From Methanosphaera sp. (GTDB lineage Archaea; Methanobacteriota; Methanobacteria; Methanobacteriales; Methanobacteriaceae): a stretch of 13,345 nt of DNA. A program made the translations under genes and the position numbers. Below the pieces are notes generated by a model, which was not told the origin of the DNA, searched no databases, and saw only the letters and a list, made by a program, of their open reading frames with translations. Shown here in pieces: positions 6,971 to 13,312 of this stretch. The DNA lies in NCBI GenBank assembly GCA_021199865.1, contig JAJQHG010000042.1, positions 1-13,345 on the forward strand, in the 5' to 3' direction. Each line of letters begins with the position of its first letter. The stretch's first letter is position 1.

Positions 6971-7567
6971 ATGAATATTGCTATCATGCCAGAGGGTTCA
7001 GTGTTAGTTGATCATTTAGTAGTTAAGAATAATCATACACCTTTGAGAACAACTAATTACACCTCTGATAAATCAGATACTGATGAAGAGGGAGTATTTG
7101 ATTATGATTCCCCACCATTTAATATGAGCGGATGCTTATATATGGATGGTAACAAGTATGCCTCATGTGAAGCACCATCAGGTCTAAGAGGTCGCCTATC
7201 ACTATATGATGATATGCTACAAAATACTGATGCTGCTATAATGATTGGTAGGCCACCTAAACATTATAAGCATATATATGATCCATTAAATGAAGTAATC
7301 TTATTTGGTTGTTGGAGTTGTGTTAATAATGATAAACTAATTATTCACTTATTGAATGATTTAGATATACCTGTGTTGATATTAAAATATCCAACAAGTC
7401 AAGATGATATGATAGATATTATTAGTCAGATAAATGATTTTCTAGAAAACCTTGGTAAAATAGATAATAAGATAATTAATCAAGATAATCTTAATGTCAA
7501 TTTAGATTTAAGAGAAGATAAAATAAGTCTAAATGAGTTTAAAAAAATAATTAATGAAAAAATGTGA
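6971..7567 (+). CDS. Divergent Mmp5 paralogue (198 aa)
   Basis: This protein is clearly homologous to the Mmp5 encoded immediately downstream. Shared blocks are an MxIAIxP N-terminus, SPPFNM (47-52), KYASCEAPSGLRGRLSL (62-78; Mmp5 has KYAAIEVPSGVRGRMSL), FGCWSC (112-117; Mmp5 FGCVGC) and YPTS followed by a helical segment ending NDFLENL. The CxxC (C114, C117) is kept, and extra cysteines (C55, C66) are absent from the other copy. It differs by an insertion before the CxxC and by a ~35-residue Lys/Asn-rich C-terminal tail. The ribosome-binding site is weak (AAGTGAG), so it may depend on coupling with mmp6, 9 nt upstream. It looks like an old tandem duplication that has diverged; function unknown. 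Confidence 0.75.
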   Translation: MNIAIMPEGSVLVDHLVVKNNHTPLRTTNYTSDKSDTDEEGVFDYDSPPFNMSGCLYMDGNKYASCEAPSGLRGRLSLYDDMLQNTDAAIMIGRPPKHYKHIYDPLNEVILFGCWSCVNNDKLIIHLLNDLDIPVLILKYPTSQDDMIDIISQINDFLENLGKIDNKIINQDNLNVNLDLREDKISLNEFKKIINEKM

Positions 7568-7585
7568 TAGTAGGAGTTATATAGT

Positions 7586-8035
7586 ATGAAAGTTGCAATT
7601 TTTCCACCTAATTCTATGATATTAGCAGATATGATTGTAAGAAAGGGACATGAACCCTTAGTTGTACAAAATGAGATGAAACAAAAGGTTACTAGTCCTG
7701 ATTTAGATGCACCACCATTTAACATGACAGAACAAGATCCAATTAATGGATTAAAGTATGCTGCTATAGAGGTACCATCTGGTGTACGTGGACGTATGTC
7801 TCTATTTGGTCCTTTGATTGAAGAGGCTGAGGCTGCTATTATAATGAGTGAAGCACCATATGGTTTTGGATGTGTAGGATGTGCTCGTTCATCAGAATTA
7901 ACAGTGTTCTCATTAAGAAAGAGGAATATACCATTACTTGAATTAGAGTATCCAACAAGTCGTGATGCTACAGTAGAAATGGTATATAAAATAAATACAT
8001 TTTTAGATCAGTTAGATAGTAAGGAGGAAGAGTGA
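7586..8035 (+). CDS. mmp5: Methanogenesis marker protein 5
   Basis: This is the canonical Mmp5: 149 aa, starting MKVAIFPPNSMILADMI, with DAPPFNMTEQDP, AAIEVPSGVRGRMSLFGP and GFGCVGCARSSEL. C96 and C99 form a CxxC that could bind an Fe-S cluster or another metal or act as a dithiol; the biochemical role of the family is unknown. The C-terminal part (LLELEYPTSRDATVEMVYKI) resembles an alternating alpha/beta fold. The ATG at 7586 follows AGGAG (7572-7576) at 9 nt. Its TGA stop directly abuts the ATG of mmp15, and a strong AAGGAGG inside its 3' end serves that gene, so the two are tightly coupled. Confidence 0.87.
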   Translation: MKVAIFPPNSMILADMIVRKGHEPLVVQNEMKQKVTSPDLDAPPFNMTEQDPINGLKYAAIEVPSGVRGRMSLFGPLIEEAEAAIIMSEAPYGFGCVGCARSSELTVFSLRKRNIPLLELEYPTSRDATVEMVYKINTFLDQLDSKEEE

Positions 8036-9292
8036 ATGACTATTAAAATAGCACAATTGTCTTGTGGAACAGAGTATAGTGGAGTACAAAAGGAGATAGA
8101 AAAAGCGGCTGAGACATTTGGTGCAGAGATGGTCATGCCTGATGTAAATCTGGATGATATAGAGGAGTCCTATGAAAAGTTTGGCTTAAGTTGTGTTAGT
8201 TCAAGTCTAAAACTAATGATTGCACGTGCAATGAGCTTAGTAGAAGGACAGAACGAGGCTGATGCAGTATTTATATGTACATGTTTTAGGTGTGCAGAGG
8301 CAGCTATCACAAGAAATGAAGTAAGGCGTTTAATACAGAATAATACAGATTTACCTGTAGTAACATATTCATTCACAGAGAAAACTAAGGCTTCAGAGCT
8401 ATTTATTCGTATGGAAGCATTAACTACTATTGTTTCACGTAAGAGTATTCTTGCACGTGAGAAACAGGAAGGATTAACTCTAGGTATAGATAGTGGATCT
8501 ACTACAACAAAGGTTGCTCTAATGGAGGATAACTCTGTTATTGGTACTGGTTGGGTAAAGACGGGTAATGTACTTGAATGTGCACAGGATGCTATTAATG
8601 AAGCTTTAAGTCAGACTGATTATACATATAATGATATTGAGGCTATTGGTACAACAGGTTATGGTCGTATGACTATAGGTAAACAGTTGGGTGCAAAGCT
8701 TATCCAAGAGGAAATATCTGTTAACAGTAAGGGTGCTGTATACTTAGCTGATGCTCAACGTGGAGAGGCAACAGTATTGGATATTGGTGGTATGGATAAC
8801 AAGGTTATTACAGTAAATAATGGAATACCCGATAACTTTACTATGGGTGGTATTTGTGCTGGAGCATCAGGTAGATTCCTTGACATGGCTAGTGGTAGGT
8901 TAGGTGTAGATATTACTGAGCTTGGAGACTTAGCTCGTCAGGGAGATCATCTTAAATCTCAATTAAACAGTTATTGTATTGTATTTGGTATACAGGATTT
9001 AGTTACTAATCTTGCTGGTGGTGCAACTAATGCTGATGCAGCTAGTGCTGCATGTTATTCTGTTGCTGAACAAGTATATGAGCAACAATTACAGGAGATT
9101 GATGTACGTGAACCCTTAATTCAGGTTGGTGGTACATCATTAATTGGTGGACTAGTTGATGCTGTACAGGATATACTTGGTGGAATAGATATTATTGTTC
9201 CTGAATATTCTCAATATATTGGAGCTATAGGTGCTGCAATGCTAGTATCAGGACTTAAAGATACAGATGTGGATGATAGTAAGAAGTACTAG
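8036..9292 (+). CDS. mmp15: Methanogenesis marker protein 15 (BadF/HgdC-type ATPase)
   Basis: The C-terminal ~270 residues form an ASKHA ATPase of the BadF/BadG/HgdC family, which uses ATP to drive low-potential electron transfer. Motifs are phosphate-1 GIDSGSTTTKVAL (150-162), phosphate-2 LDIGGMDNKVI (249-259) and the late VGGTSLIGGLVDAV. The two cysteines that bridge a [4Fe-4S] cluster across the dimer in HgdC-like activators are present: C274 in GGICAGASGRF and C314 in SYCIVFGIQD. The N-terminal ~140 residues are an additional domain with C10, C53 and the cluster CTCFRC (81-86), possibly a second metal site. Translation starts at the ATG at 8036 with AAGGAGG 8 nt upstream; the gene abuts mmp5 and precedes mmp17 by 15 nt. 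Role inferred: ATP-dependent reductant for cluster maturation or MCR activation. Confidence 0.9.
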   Translation: MTIKIAQLSCGTEYSGVQKEIEKAAETFGAEMVMPDVNLDDIEESYEKFGLSCVSSSLKLMIARAMSLVEGQNEADAVFICTCFRCAEAAITRNEVRRLIQNNTDLPVVTYSFTEKTKASELFIRMEALTTIVSRKSILAREKQEGLTLGIDSGSTTTKVALMEDNSVIGTGWVKTGNVLECAQDAINEALSQTDYTYNDIEAIGTTGYGRMTIGKQLGAKLIQEEISVNSKGAVYLADAQRGEATVLDIGGMDNKVITVNNGIPDNFTMGGICAGASGRFLDMASGRLGVDITELGDLARQGDHLKSQLNSYCIVFGIQDLVTNLAGGATNADAASAACYSVAEQVYEQQLQEIDVREPLIQVGGTSLIGGLVDAVQDILGGIDIIVPEYSQYIGAIGAAMLVSGLKDTDVDDSKKY

Positions 9293-9307
9293 AAGGACAT
9301 GGTCTCT

Positions 9308-9859
9308 ATGTATGTAGAATGTTATGATGAGGTAGGTGCTCAAGTATATGATACTATACTTAGACAAACACTTCAAGACTTAAAATTAGCTAGATCCATA
9401 AATGCTATTAAAATATTTATAGATCCCCGTGATGCAATATTTATTGCAGTTATAAAACTAGATAATGCATCATATAAACTCTACTTAAGTGATGTTGCTT
9501 CTTATAAGTATGAAAAAGAAGTATTAAAGATTCGTGTAAAGAATGAGGATTACTTACCTGACCTATTAAGAGTATTATGGAAAGAGGAGGGACGTGTTAA
9601 TGTTGCACAACCAGATCGTTATGAGATAGAAATTACTAATCTATCCATAGATCCTGATAACTTATTAGTGGTTGATCCATCAGAAAAACTTAAACGTAGA
9701 GTGTATGATGCAATATTTAGGATAATGCCTGAGGGATTCCGTATGACACGTAATGCTAGTGAGGGTAATATGGTCTGCTTTATGAGTAGTGATCAAGTAA
9801 TTGATGAAAAATGGAATGAGAAGTTTCAAGAAGTTATTGATGAAGTAAAGAATCAATAA
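9308..9859 (+). CDS. mmp17: Methanogenesis marker protein 17 (MCR activation complex component)
   Basis: Mmp17 is a methanogen-specific protein that, as I recall, is a subunit of the MCR activation complex together with Mmp3 and Mmp7. The 183-aa product opens YVECYDEVGAQVYDTI and contains IKIFIDPRDAIFIAV, LPDLLRVLWKEEGRVNV, QPDRYEIEI and, near the end, RIMPEGFRM. It has only two cysteines, so it is unlikely to hold a cluster alone. I place the start at the ATG at 9308 because the Shine-Dalgarno AGAAGGA (9291-9297) is 10 nt before it; the ATG at 9299 would leave one nucleotide. It sits between mmp15 (15 nt) and nifB (19 nt), within the operon. Confidence 0.87.
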   Translation: MYVECYDEVGAQVYDTILRQTLQDLKLARSINAIKIFIDPRDAIFIAVIKLDNASYKLYLSDVASYKYEKEVLKIRVKNEDYLPDLLRVLWKEEGRVNVAQPDRYEIEITNLSIDPDNLLVVDPSEKLKRRVYDAIFRIMPEGFRMTRNASEGNMVCFMSSDQVIDEKWNEKFQEVIDEVKNQ

Positions 9860-9878
9860 TGATAGGGGAGTGATAATT

Positions 9879-10754
9879 GTGTCAGCTAGACATAAATTTG
9901 ATCAAAGAATTGCACATGTTACACAGGCACATCCATGCTTTAATGAGAAGATACATGATAAGGTTGGTCGTATCCATATACCTATAGCACCAAAGTGTAA
10001 TATACAGTGTGGGTTCTGTACAAGAAAGTTACATGATGATACAGAGGATAGGCCAGGCGTAACCTCATGTATAATGAGTGTTGATGAAGCAATAGATCAT
10101 ATTAAGGATACTATTAGTAAAATGCCTATAAGTGTAATTGGAGTGGCCGGTCCTGGTGATTCCCTAAATAATCCTGATACATTCAAGTTATTTGAACGTG
10201 TACATGAGGAGTATCCAGACTTAATACTATGTCTTAGTACTAATGGATTACTGCTTCCAAAATATGCAGATCAAATTGCTAATTTAGGAGTAAAAACTGT
10301 TACAGTAACTGTTAATGCAATTGATCCAGAGATTGGCCAACAAATCTATGATAACATATACTATGAGGATAAAATGTATCATGGACGTGAAGGCTTTGAA
10401 TTACTACTAAATAACCAGTTAAAGGGTATTGAAATGTTATCTCAACGTGGAGTAGTAGTTAAGGTTAACAGTGTTGTAATACCTACAGTTAATGATGAAC
10501 ATATTGTTGACATAGCACGAGAAGTTAAGCTACGTGGTGCATCTATTATGAATGTATTACCATTAATACCATTAAACAAGTTTAGTCATCTAGATAAACC
10601 TGGGTGTGGAATGTTAAGTTCTATACGTGCAGATGTTGAAGAGATACTACCCGTATTTAGGGCATGTACACAGTGTAGGGCTGATGCATATGGAGTACCT
10701 GGTAGTAAGAGTGGTGATCATTCACTAGGAATTGTACCTAACAGCCATTACTAA
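9879..10754 (+). CDS. nifB: NifB-type radical SAM [8Fe-9S-C] cluster (L-cluster) synthase
   Basis: NifB fuses two [4Fe-4S] units and inserts carbon from SAM to form NifB-co, the core of nitrogenase cofactors. The 291-aa protein carries the full NifB signature. It has HPCF near the N-terminus (H18, C20) and the radical SAM motif CNIQCGFC (C40, C44, C47). EDRPGV and GVAGPGD follow, then LCLSTNGL, the block TVNAIDPEIG and, near the end, CTQCRADA (C263, C266), the cysteine pair that helps hold the second K cluster. There is no NifX-like C-terminal domain, as in other archaeal NifBs. The start is GTG at 9879, with GGGGAGTGAT upstream giving 8-nt spacing. It is the last gene of the mmp3 operon, followed by a T7 terminator. 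No nitrogenase structural gene is in this window, so its product probably serves MCR activation. Confidence 0.9.
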   Translation: MSARHKFDQRIAHVTQAHPCFNEKIHDKVGRIHIPIAPKCNIQCGFCTRKLHDDTEDRPGVTSCIMSVDEAIDHIKDTISKMPISVIGVAGPGDSLNNPDTFKLFERVHEEYPDLILCLSTNGLLLPKYADQIANLGVKTVTVTVNAIDPEIGQQIYDNIYYEDKMYHGREGFELLLNNQLKGIEMLSQRGVVVKVNSVVIPTVNDEHIVDIAREVKLRGASIMNVLPLIPLNKFSHLDKPGCGMLSSIRADVEEILPVFRACTQCRADAYGVPGSKSGDHSLGIVPNSHY

Positions 10755-10761
10755 TCCCCTC

Positions 10762-10768
10762 TTTTTTT
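10762..10768 (+). terminator. Oligo-T terminator of the mmp3-nifB operon
   Basis: CCCCTC followed by T7 begins 5 nt after the nifB stop codon. The contrast of a C-rich patch with a T-run is unusual in this AT-rich spacer and fits an archaeal terminator. It marks the likely end of the seven-gene operon before the separate mtnA promoter. Confidence 0.55.
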
Positions 10769-10799
10769 CATAGAATTATTTATTTCATAGAATTATTTA
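10766..10799 (+). repeat. Perfect 17-bp tandem duplication between nifB and mtnA
   Basis: TTTCATAGAATTATTTA occurs twice, head to tail, without mismatch (10766-10782 and 10783-10799). It lies directly after the oligo-T terminator and directly upstream of the mtnA TATA region. It may be a recent slippage duplication or a pair of regulator sites. Confidence 0.8.
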
Positions 10800-10844
10800 A
10801 ATTATTAAAACATTATATTATATTAGATTACTTATTTGGAGGAT
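10797..10844 (+). promoter_or_regulatory. Promoter and ribosome-binding site of mtnA
   Basis: TATA-like TTTAAATTATTAAAA (about 10796-10810) would direct a start near 10830. TGGAGGAT (10837-10844) is one of the strongest Shine-Dalgarno sequences in the window and precedes the ATG at 10849 by 4-6 nt. This indicates that mtnA is transcribed independently of the nifB operon. Confidence 0.45.
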
Positions 10845-10848
10845 ACGC

Positions 10849-11793
10849 ATGATTGAAACATTATACTGGGAAGATAATAATTTATATCTATTAGATCAAA
10901 CTAAGCTACCACATAAAATAGAGTATTTTAGATGTACAAATTACATAGCAGTAATTGAAGCTATAAAGAATATGGTTGTACGTGGAGCACCAGCAATAGG
11001 TGTTAGTGCAGCATATGGTATGGCACTAGCAGAACTTGATGGATTAGACCTAGACTTTGTAGCCGACCAGATAAAGAAGGCTCGTCCAACAGCAGTTAAT
11101 CTCTTCTGGGCTGTAGATAAGGTATTAGAGCAATATAATAAGGGTATATCATCAGTACAAACAGCTATAGATATGCACAGAGAAGACATAGAAATTAATC
11201 AGAAGATTGGTGAATATGGTAGTAGTGTTATTGATGAGAATGATACAATATTAACACACTGTAATGCTGGGGCACTAGCATGTGCAGGATATGGAACAGC
11301 ATTAGGAGTAATAAGACGTGCACATAGTGATGGTAAAAATATTAGTGTAATATGTGATGAGACAAGACCTGTACTACAAGGAGCTAGGCTTAGTGTATTT
11401 GAGATGCAAGAAGAGAATATACCCGTAAAGTTAATTGTTGATGGAGCTGCAGGACGTCTTATGCAACAGAAAAAGGTGGATAAGGTTGTTATTGGTGCAG
11501 ATCGTGTAGCAGATGGTGGTGTTGCTAATAAGATTGGTTCATTAATGGTTGCATTAGCTGCAAAAAATTATGGTATACCTTTCTATGTTGCTGCACCCAT
11601 GAGTACATTTGACTTTGAACATAATATTAATGATATAACTATAGAGCAACGTGATCCAAAAGAAGTATTATGTATAAATGATTCATATATTACACGTCCT
11701 GATACTGTAGTTGAGAACCCTGCATTTGATGTTGTAGAAAAAGAGTTAATAACAGGTATAATAACAGAGGAGGGTATTAAAAAACCCTTCTAA
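10849..11793 (+). CDS. mtnA: S-methyl-5-thioribose-1-phosphate isomerase (MtnA)
   Basis: This aldose-ketose isomerase of the eIF2B-alpha/MtnA superfamily converts 5-methylthioribose-1-phosphate to the ribulose form in methylthioadenosine salvage. Signature blocks are VRGAPAIG (44-51), ARPTAVNLFWA (78-88), THCNAGALACAGYGTAL (136-152), DETRPVLQGARL (170-181), GADRVADGGVANKIG (216-230) and PFYVAAPMSTFD. The catalytic pair is C138 and D218, equivalent to the Cys/Asp pair of bacterial MtnA. The 314-aa length is slightly short of bacterial enzymes but normal for methanogens. In methanogens the enzyme also takes part in recycling 5'-deoxyadenosine-derived sugar phosphates, which would suit its position beside a radical SAM gene. 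Ribose-1,5-bisphosphate isomerase is the closest alternative, but the ETRP and THCNAG blocks favour MtnA. Confidence 0.9.
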   Translation: MIETLYWEDNNLYLLDQTKLPHKIEYFRCTNYIAVIEAIKNMVVRGAPAIGVSAAYGMALAELDGLDLDFVADQIKKARPTAVNLFWAVDKVLEQYNKGISSVQTAIDMHREDIEINQKIGEYGSSVIDENDTILTHCNAGALACAGYGTALGVIRRAHSDGKNISVICDETRPVLQGARLSVFEMQEENIPVKLIVDGAAGRLMQQKKVDKVVIGADRVADGGVANKIGSLMVALAAKNYGIPFYVAAPMSTFDFEHNINDITIEQRDPKEVLCINDSYITRPDTVVENPAFDVVEKELITGIITEEGIKKPF

Positions 11794-11803
11794 TACTTTT
11801 TTT
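11769..11803. terminator. Hairpin plus oligo-T between convergent mtnA and trm5
   Basis: GGAGGGT (11769-11775) pairs with ACCCTTC (11784-11790): seven base pairs with one G-U wobble and an 8-nt A-rich loop. This is followed by T7 at 11797-11803. The stem lies within the last codons of mtnA and the T-run overlaps the trm5 stop. On the minus strand the loop reads as T6 about 18 nt past the trm5 stop, so the element may terminate both genes. Confidence 0.55.
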
Positions 11804-12824
11804 AATTAATTTTTATATCAAGTCCTATATGCCATATGCCAGGACTTTGACTTTTAACCTTACGTATATTTAGTACTTCACAATCCCTATTATCTGCTAC
11901 TTCTTCTACATGTCTAATAACATCTTCATATTCTGATGAAAACTCATAATAGTTTAGTATTCCACCCTTCTTTAAGTGATTTATAGCAAGTGGTAGAAAT
12001 TCTCTTGCACTACCAGGTAGGTTCATTAGTATACGATCAGCTAATGGAAGATCACATATAACCTCATTAATATCACCCTGTATTGGTATAACTTCACCTA
12101 TTAATTTATTAAGCTTAATATTCTCATTAACATACTTATAAGCCTCAGGGTTAATATCTACACTATAAATTTTAGCTCTCTTCTTATGTGCAATACTTAT
12201 TGGAAATGAGCCAATACCTGCAAAGAAATCTATGATAGTTTCATCCTCTACAACTTGATCTACTATGCGTGATCGCTCTGTAGCTAGTCTTGGACTAAAA
12301 TATACTGTTGATGGATTAAGTTTAAATCTAATACCATATTCTCTATGAATAGTTTCTAAGTCATCAATACCTGCTAGAAATTCTAGTTGACGTGTACGCA
12401 TAACTCCCTGTACACTACTTTTCTTATAGTATACACTACGTCTTTTTGTAAAGTTTAGTACTGCTTTCCCAATATCATATTTCTGGTCTTCAACTTCTTC
12501 AGGTATTTCTATTATTACTATGTCACCAATAGTATCAAATGATTTACAGATAAACTCTTTCTGATTATCTGGAATTTTATCATCAAGATACTCCATAAAA
12601 TTACGTACCCTATGCTTAGCCATTACAAAATCATAATCATCAAGCACAATACTATATTGATCTATTAAAGAGTTAACTAGTTCTTTATCATATTCACTAA
12701 TTAGTGGGATATACACATAGTCTTCATCATTATATAATTTATACTCTAAATTAATCTGATTATCATTAATCAAATTTTTGCGTACAGTATCAGCATCTTT
12801 CTTTATTATCCTTAAACCTATCAT
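11802..12824 (-). CDS. trm5: tRNA (guanine37-N1)-methyltransferase Trm5
   Basis: Trm5 methylates N1 of G37 next to the anticodon, preventing +1 frameshifting. The 340-aa protein has the archaeal Trm5b layout. An N-terminal D1-like domain (about 1-70) is followed by a tRNA-binding/linker region, then a class I Rossmann SAM-binding domain. SAM motif I is IDFFAGIGSFPISIA (198-212), followed by SVDINPEAYKYV. The catalytic motif is NLPGSA (268-273) and the strand GGILNYYEF follows. Residues matching those known to be important in M. jannaschii Trm5 appear as R145, E183 and N268. The ATG at 12824 has no good Shine-Dalgarno; with a TATA box about 35 nt upstream the transcript would have a very short leader. 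It converges with mtnA and is divergent from the rRNA operon. Confidence 0.92.
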   Translation of the reverse strand: MIGLRIIKKDADTVRKNLINDNQINLEYKLYNDEDYVYIPLISEYDKELVNSLIDQYSIVLDDYDFVMAKHRVRNFMEYLDDKIPDNQKEFICKSFDTIGDIVIIEIPEEVEDQKYDIGKAVLNFTKRRSVYYKKSSVQGVMRTRQLEFLAGIDDLETIHREYGIRFKLNPSTVYFSPRLATERSRIVDQVVEDETIIDFFAGIGSFPISIAHKKRAKIYSVDINPEAYKYVNENIKLNKLIGEVIPIQGDINEVICDLPLADRILMNLPGSAREFLPLAINHLKKGGILNYYEFSSEYEDVIRHVEEVADNRDCEVLNIRKVKSQSPGIWHIGLDIKIN

Positions 12825-12850
12825 ATGAACACATCAACAATATTAGTTCT

Positions 12851-12864
12851 AAACTTTTTATATC
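12851..12864 (-). promoter_or_regulatory. Putative trm5 TATA box
   Basis: The minus strand reads GATATAAAAAGTTT here, centred about 35 nt before the trm5 start codon. That places the transcription start about 10 nt upstream of the ATG, consistent with the lack of a Shine-Dalgarno sequence. Confidence 0.45.
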
Positions 12865-12873
12865 TTATGATAT

Positions 12874-12907
12874 GTGTTTAAAATTATTTAATTATGATGA
12901 ACAATAA
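12874..12907 (+). promoter_or_regulatory. Putative rRNA operon promoter
   Basis: GTGTTTAAAATTATTTAATTA contains the best plus-strand TATA box (TTTAAAATT, 12877-12885) in the gap between trm5 and 16S rRNA. A start near 12907-12912 coincides with the point where the sequence switches from A/T-rich to strongly G+T-rich, which supports this being where transcription begins. It is back to back with the trm5 promoter. Confidence 0.45.
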
Positions 12908-13308
12908 ACAACGGGGTTGTGCAATGTTTTCTATTTTTGTTGTTTTGGTTGTTGTTTTGGTGATAGTATGTGCTACAAATTTAGTGCGTGTTGCATGAAC
13001 TTGTGGACTGTTATTTGTTCATGGTTATGATTGTATATGTTCCGTTTGTAGTGATATTTTATTGGAGAGCTAGAGGTAGCAGTGCACTTGTGGTGTGTTG
13101 TGATTTAGTTTGTGTATGTATTAGCGTATTGTGTATTTTGCATGATGACATTTTTTGTTGTTGTGCTGTGGTGCAGTACTGTTATTTTTGATGGTATTGT
13201 TGCTATATTCCTTTATGGATTGTTTACATTTGTACTTCTATTGGATTGCTTATGAGCAGTTTTTGTGTGTATTATTCGCTAGTGTTGGCTGATTTGCATT
13301 TGTGTGTA
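12908..13308 (+). other. G+T-rich 5' leader of the pre-rRNA transcript
   Basis: About 400 nt lie between the putative promoter and the mature 16S rRNA. I see no tRNA and no credible protein gene. Counting 12961-13260 by hand gives about 72% G+T, 19% A and 9% C on the transcribed-sense strand, quite unlike both the coding regions and the other spacers. An archaeal pre-rRNA leader normally contains the 5' half of the long 16S processing stem with a bulge-helix-bulge motif. Its partner lies beyond the 16S 3' end, outside the window, so it cannot be identified here. Confidence 0.7.
12938..12961 (+). repeat. 12-bp tandem repeat in the rRNA leader
   Basis: TGTTGTTTTGGT is present twice in direct tandem without mismatch (12938-12949, 12950-12961). 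It contains only G and T and is part of the wider G/T-rich leader. Confidence 0.7.
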
Positions 13309-13312
13309 AATC
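13291..13312 (+). other. Hairpin spanning the 16S rRNA 5' boundary
   Basis: GATTTGCA (13291-13298) can pair with TGTAAATC (13305-13312): eight pairs including one G-U, with a 6-nt loop. The 3' arm includes the first nucleotides of the mature 16S rRNA, so this would be a precursor-specific fold that must open during maturation. Confidence 0.4.

Noticed and set aside
12988..13191. Plus-strand reading frame of 67 codons in the rRNA leader, rich in Cys, Val and Phe
   Set aside because: The odd composition is explained by the G/T-rich leader, there is no ribosome-binding site, and it lies in the pre-rRNA transcript.
13142..13200. Box C-like ATGATGA suggesting a C/D box guide RNA in the leader (also at 12894)
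   Set aside because: No CTGA box D at a suitable distance and no C'/D' pair, so a C/D RNA is not supported.
12825..13308. tRNA gene in the leader upstream of 16S rRNA
   Set aside because: No cloverleaf, GTTCRA-type T-loop or acceptor stem could be found in the G/T-rich sequence.
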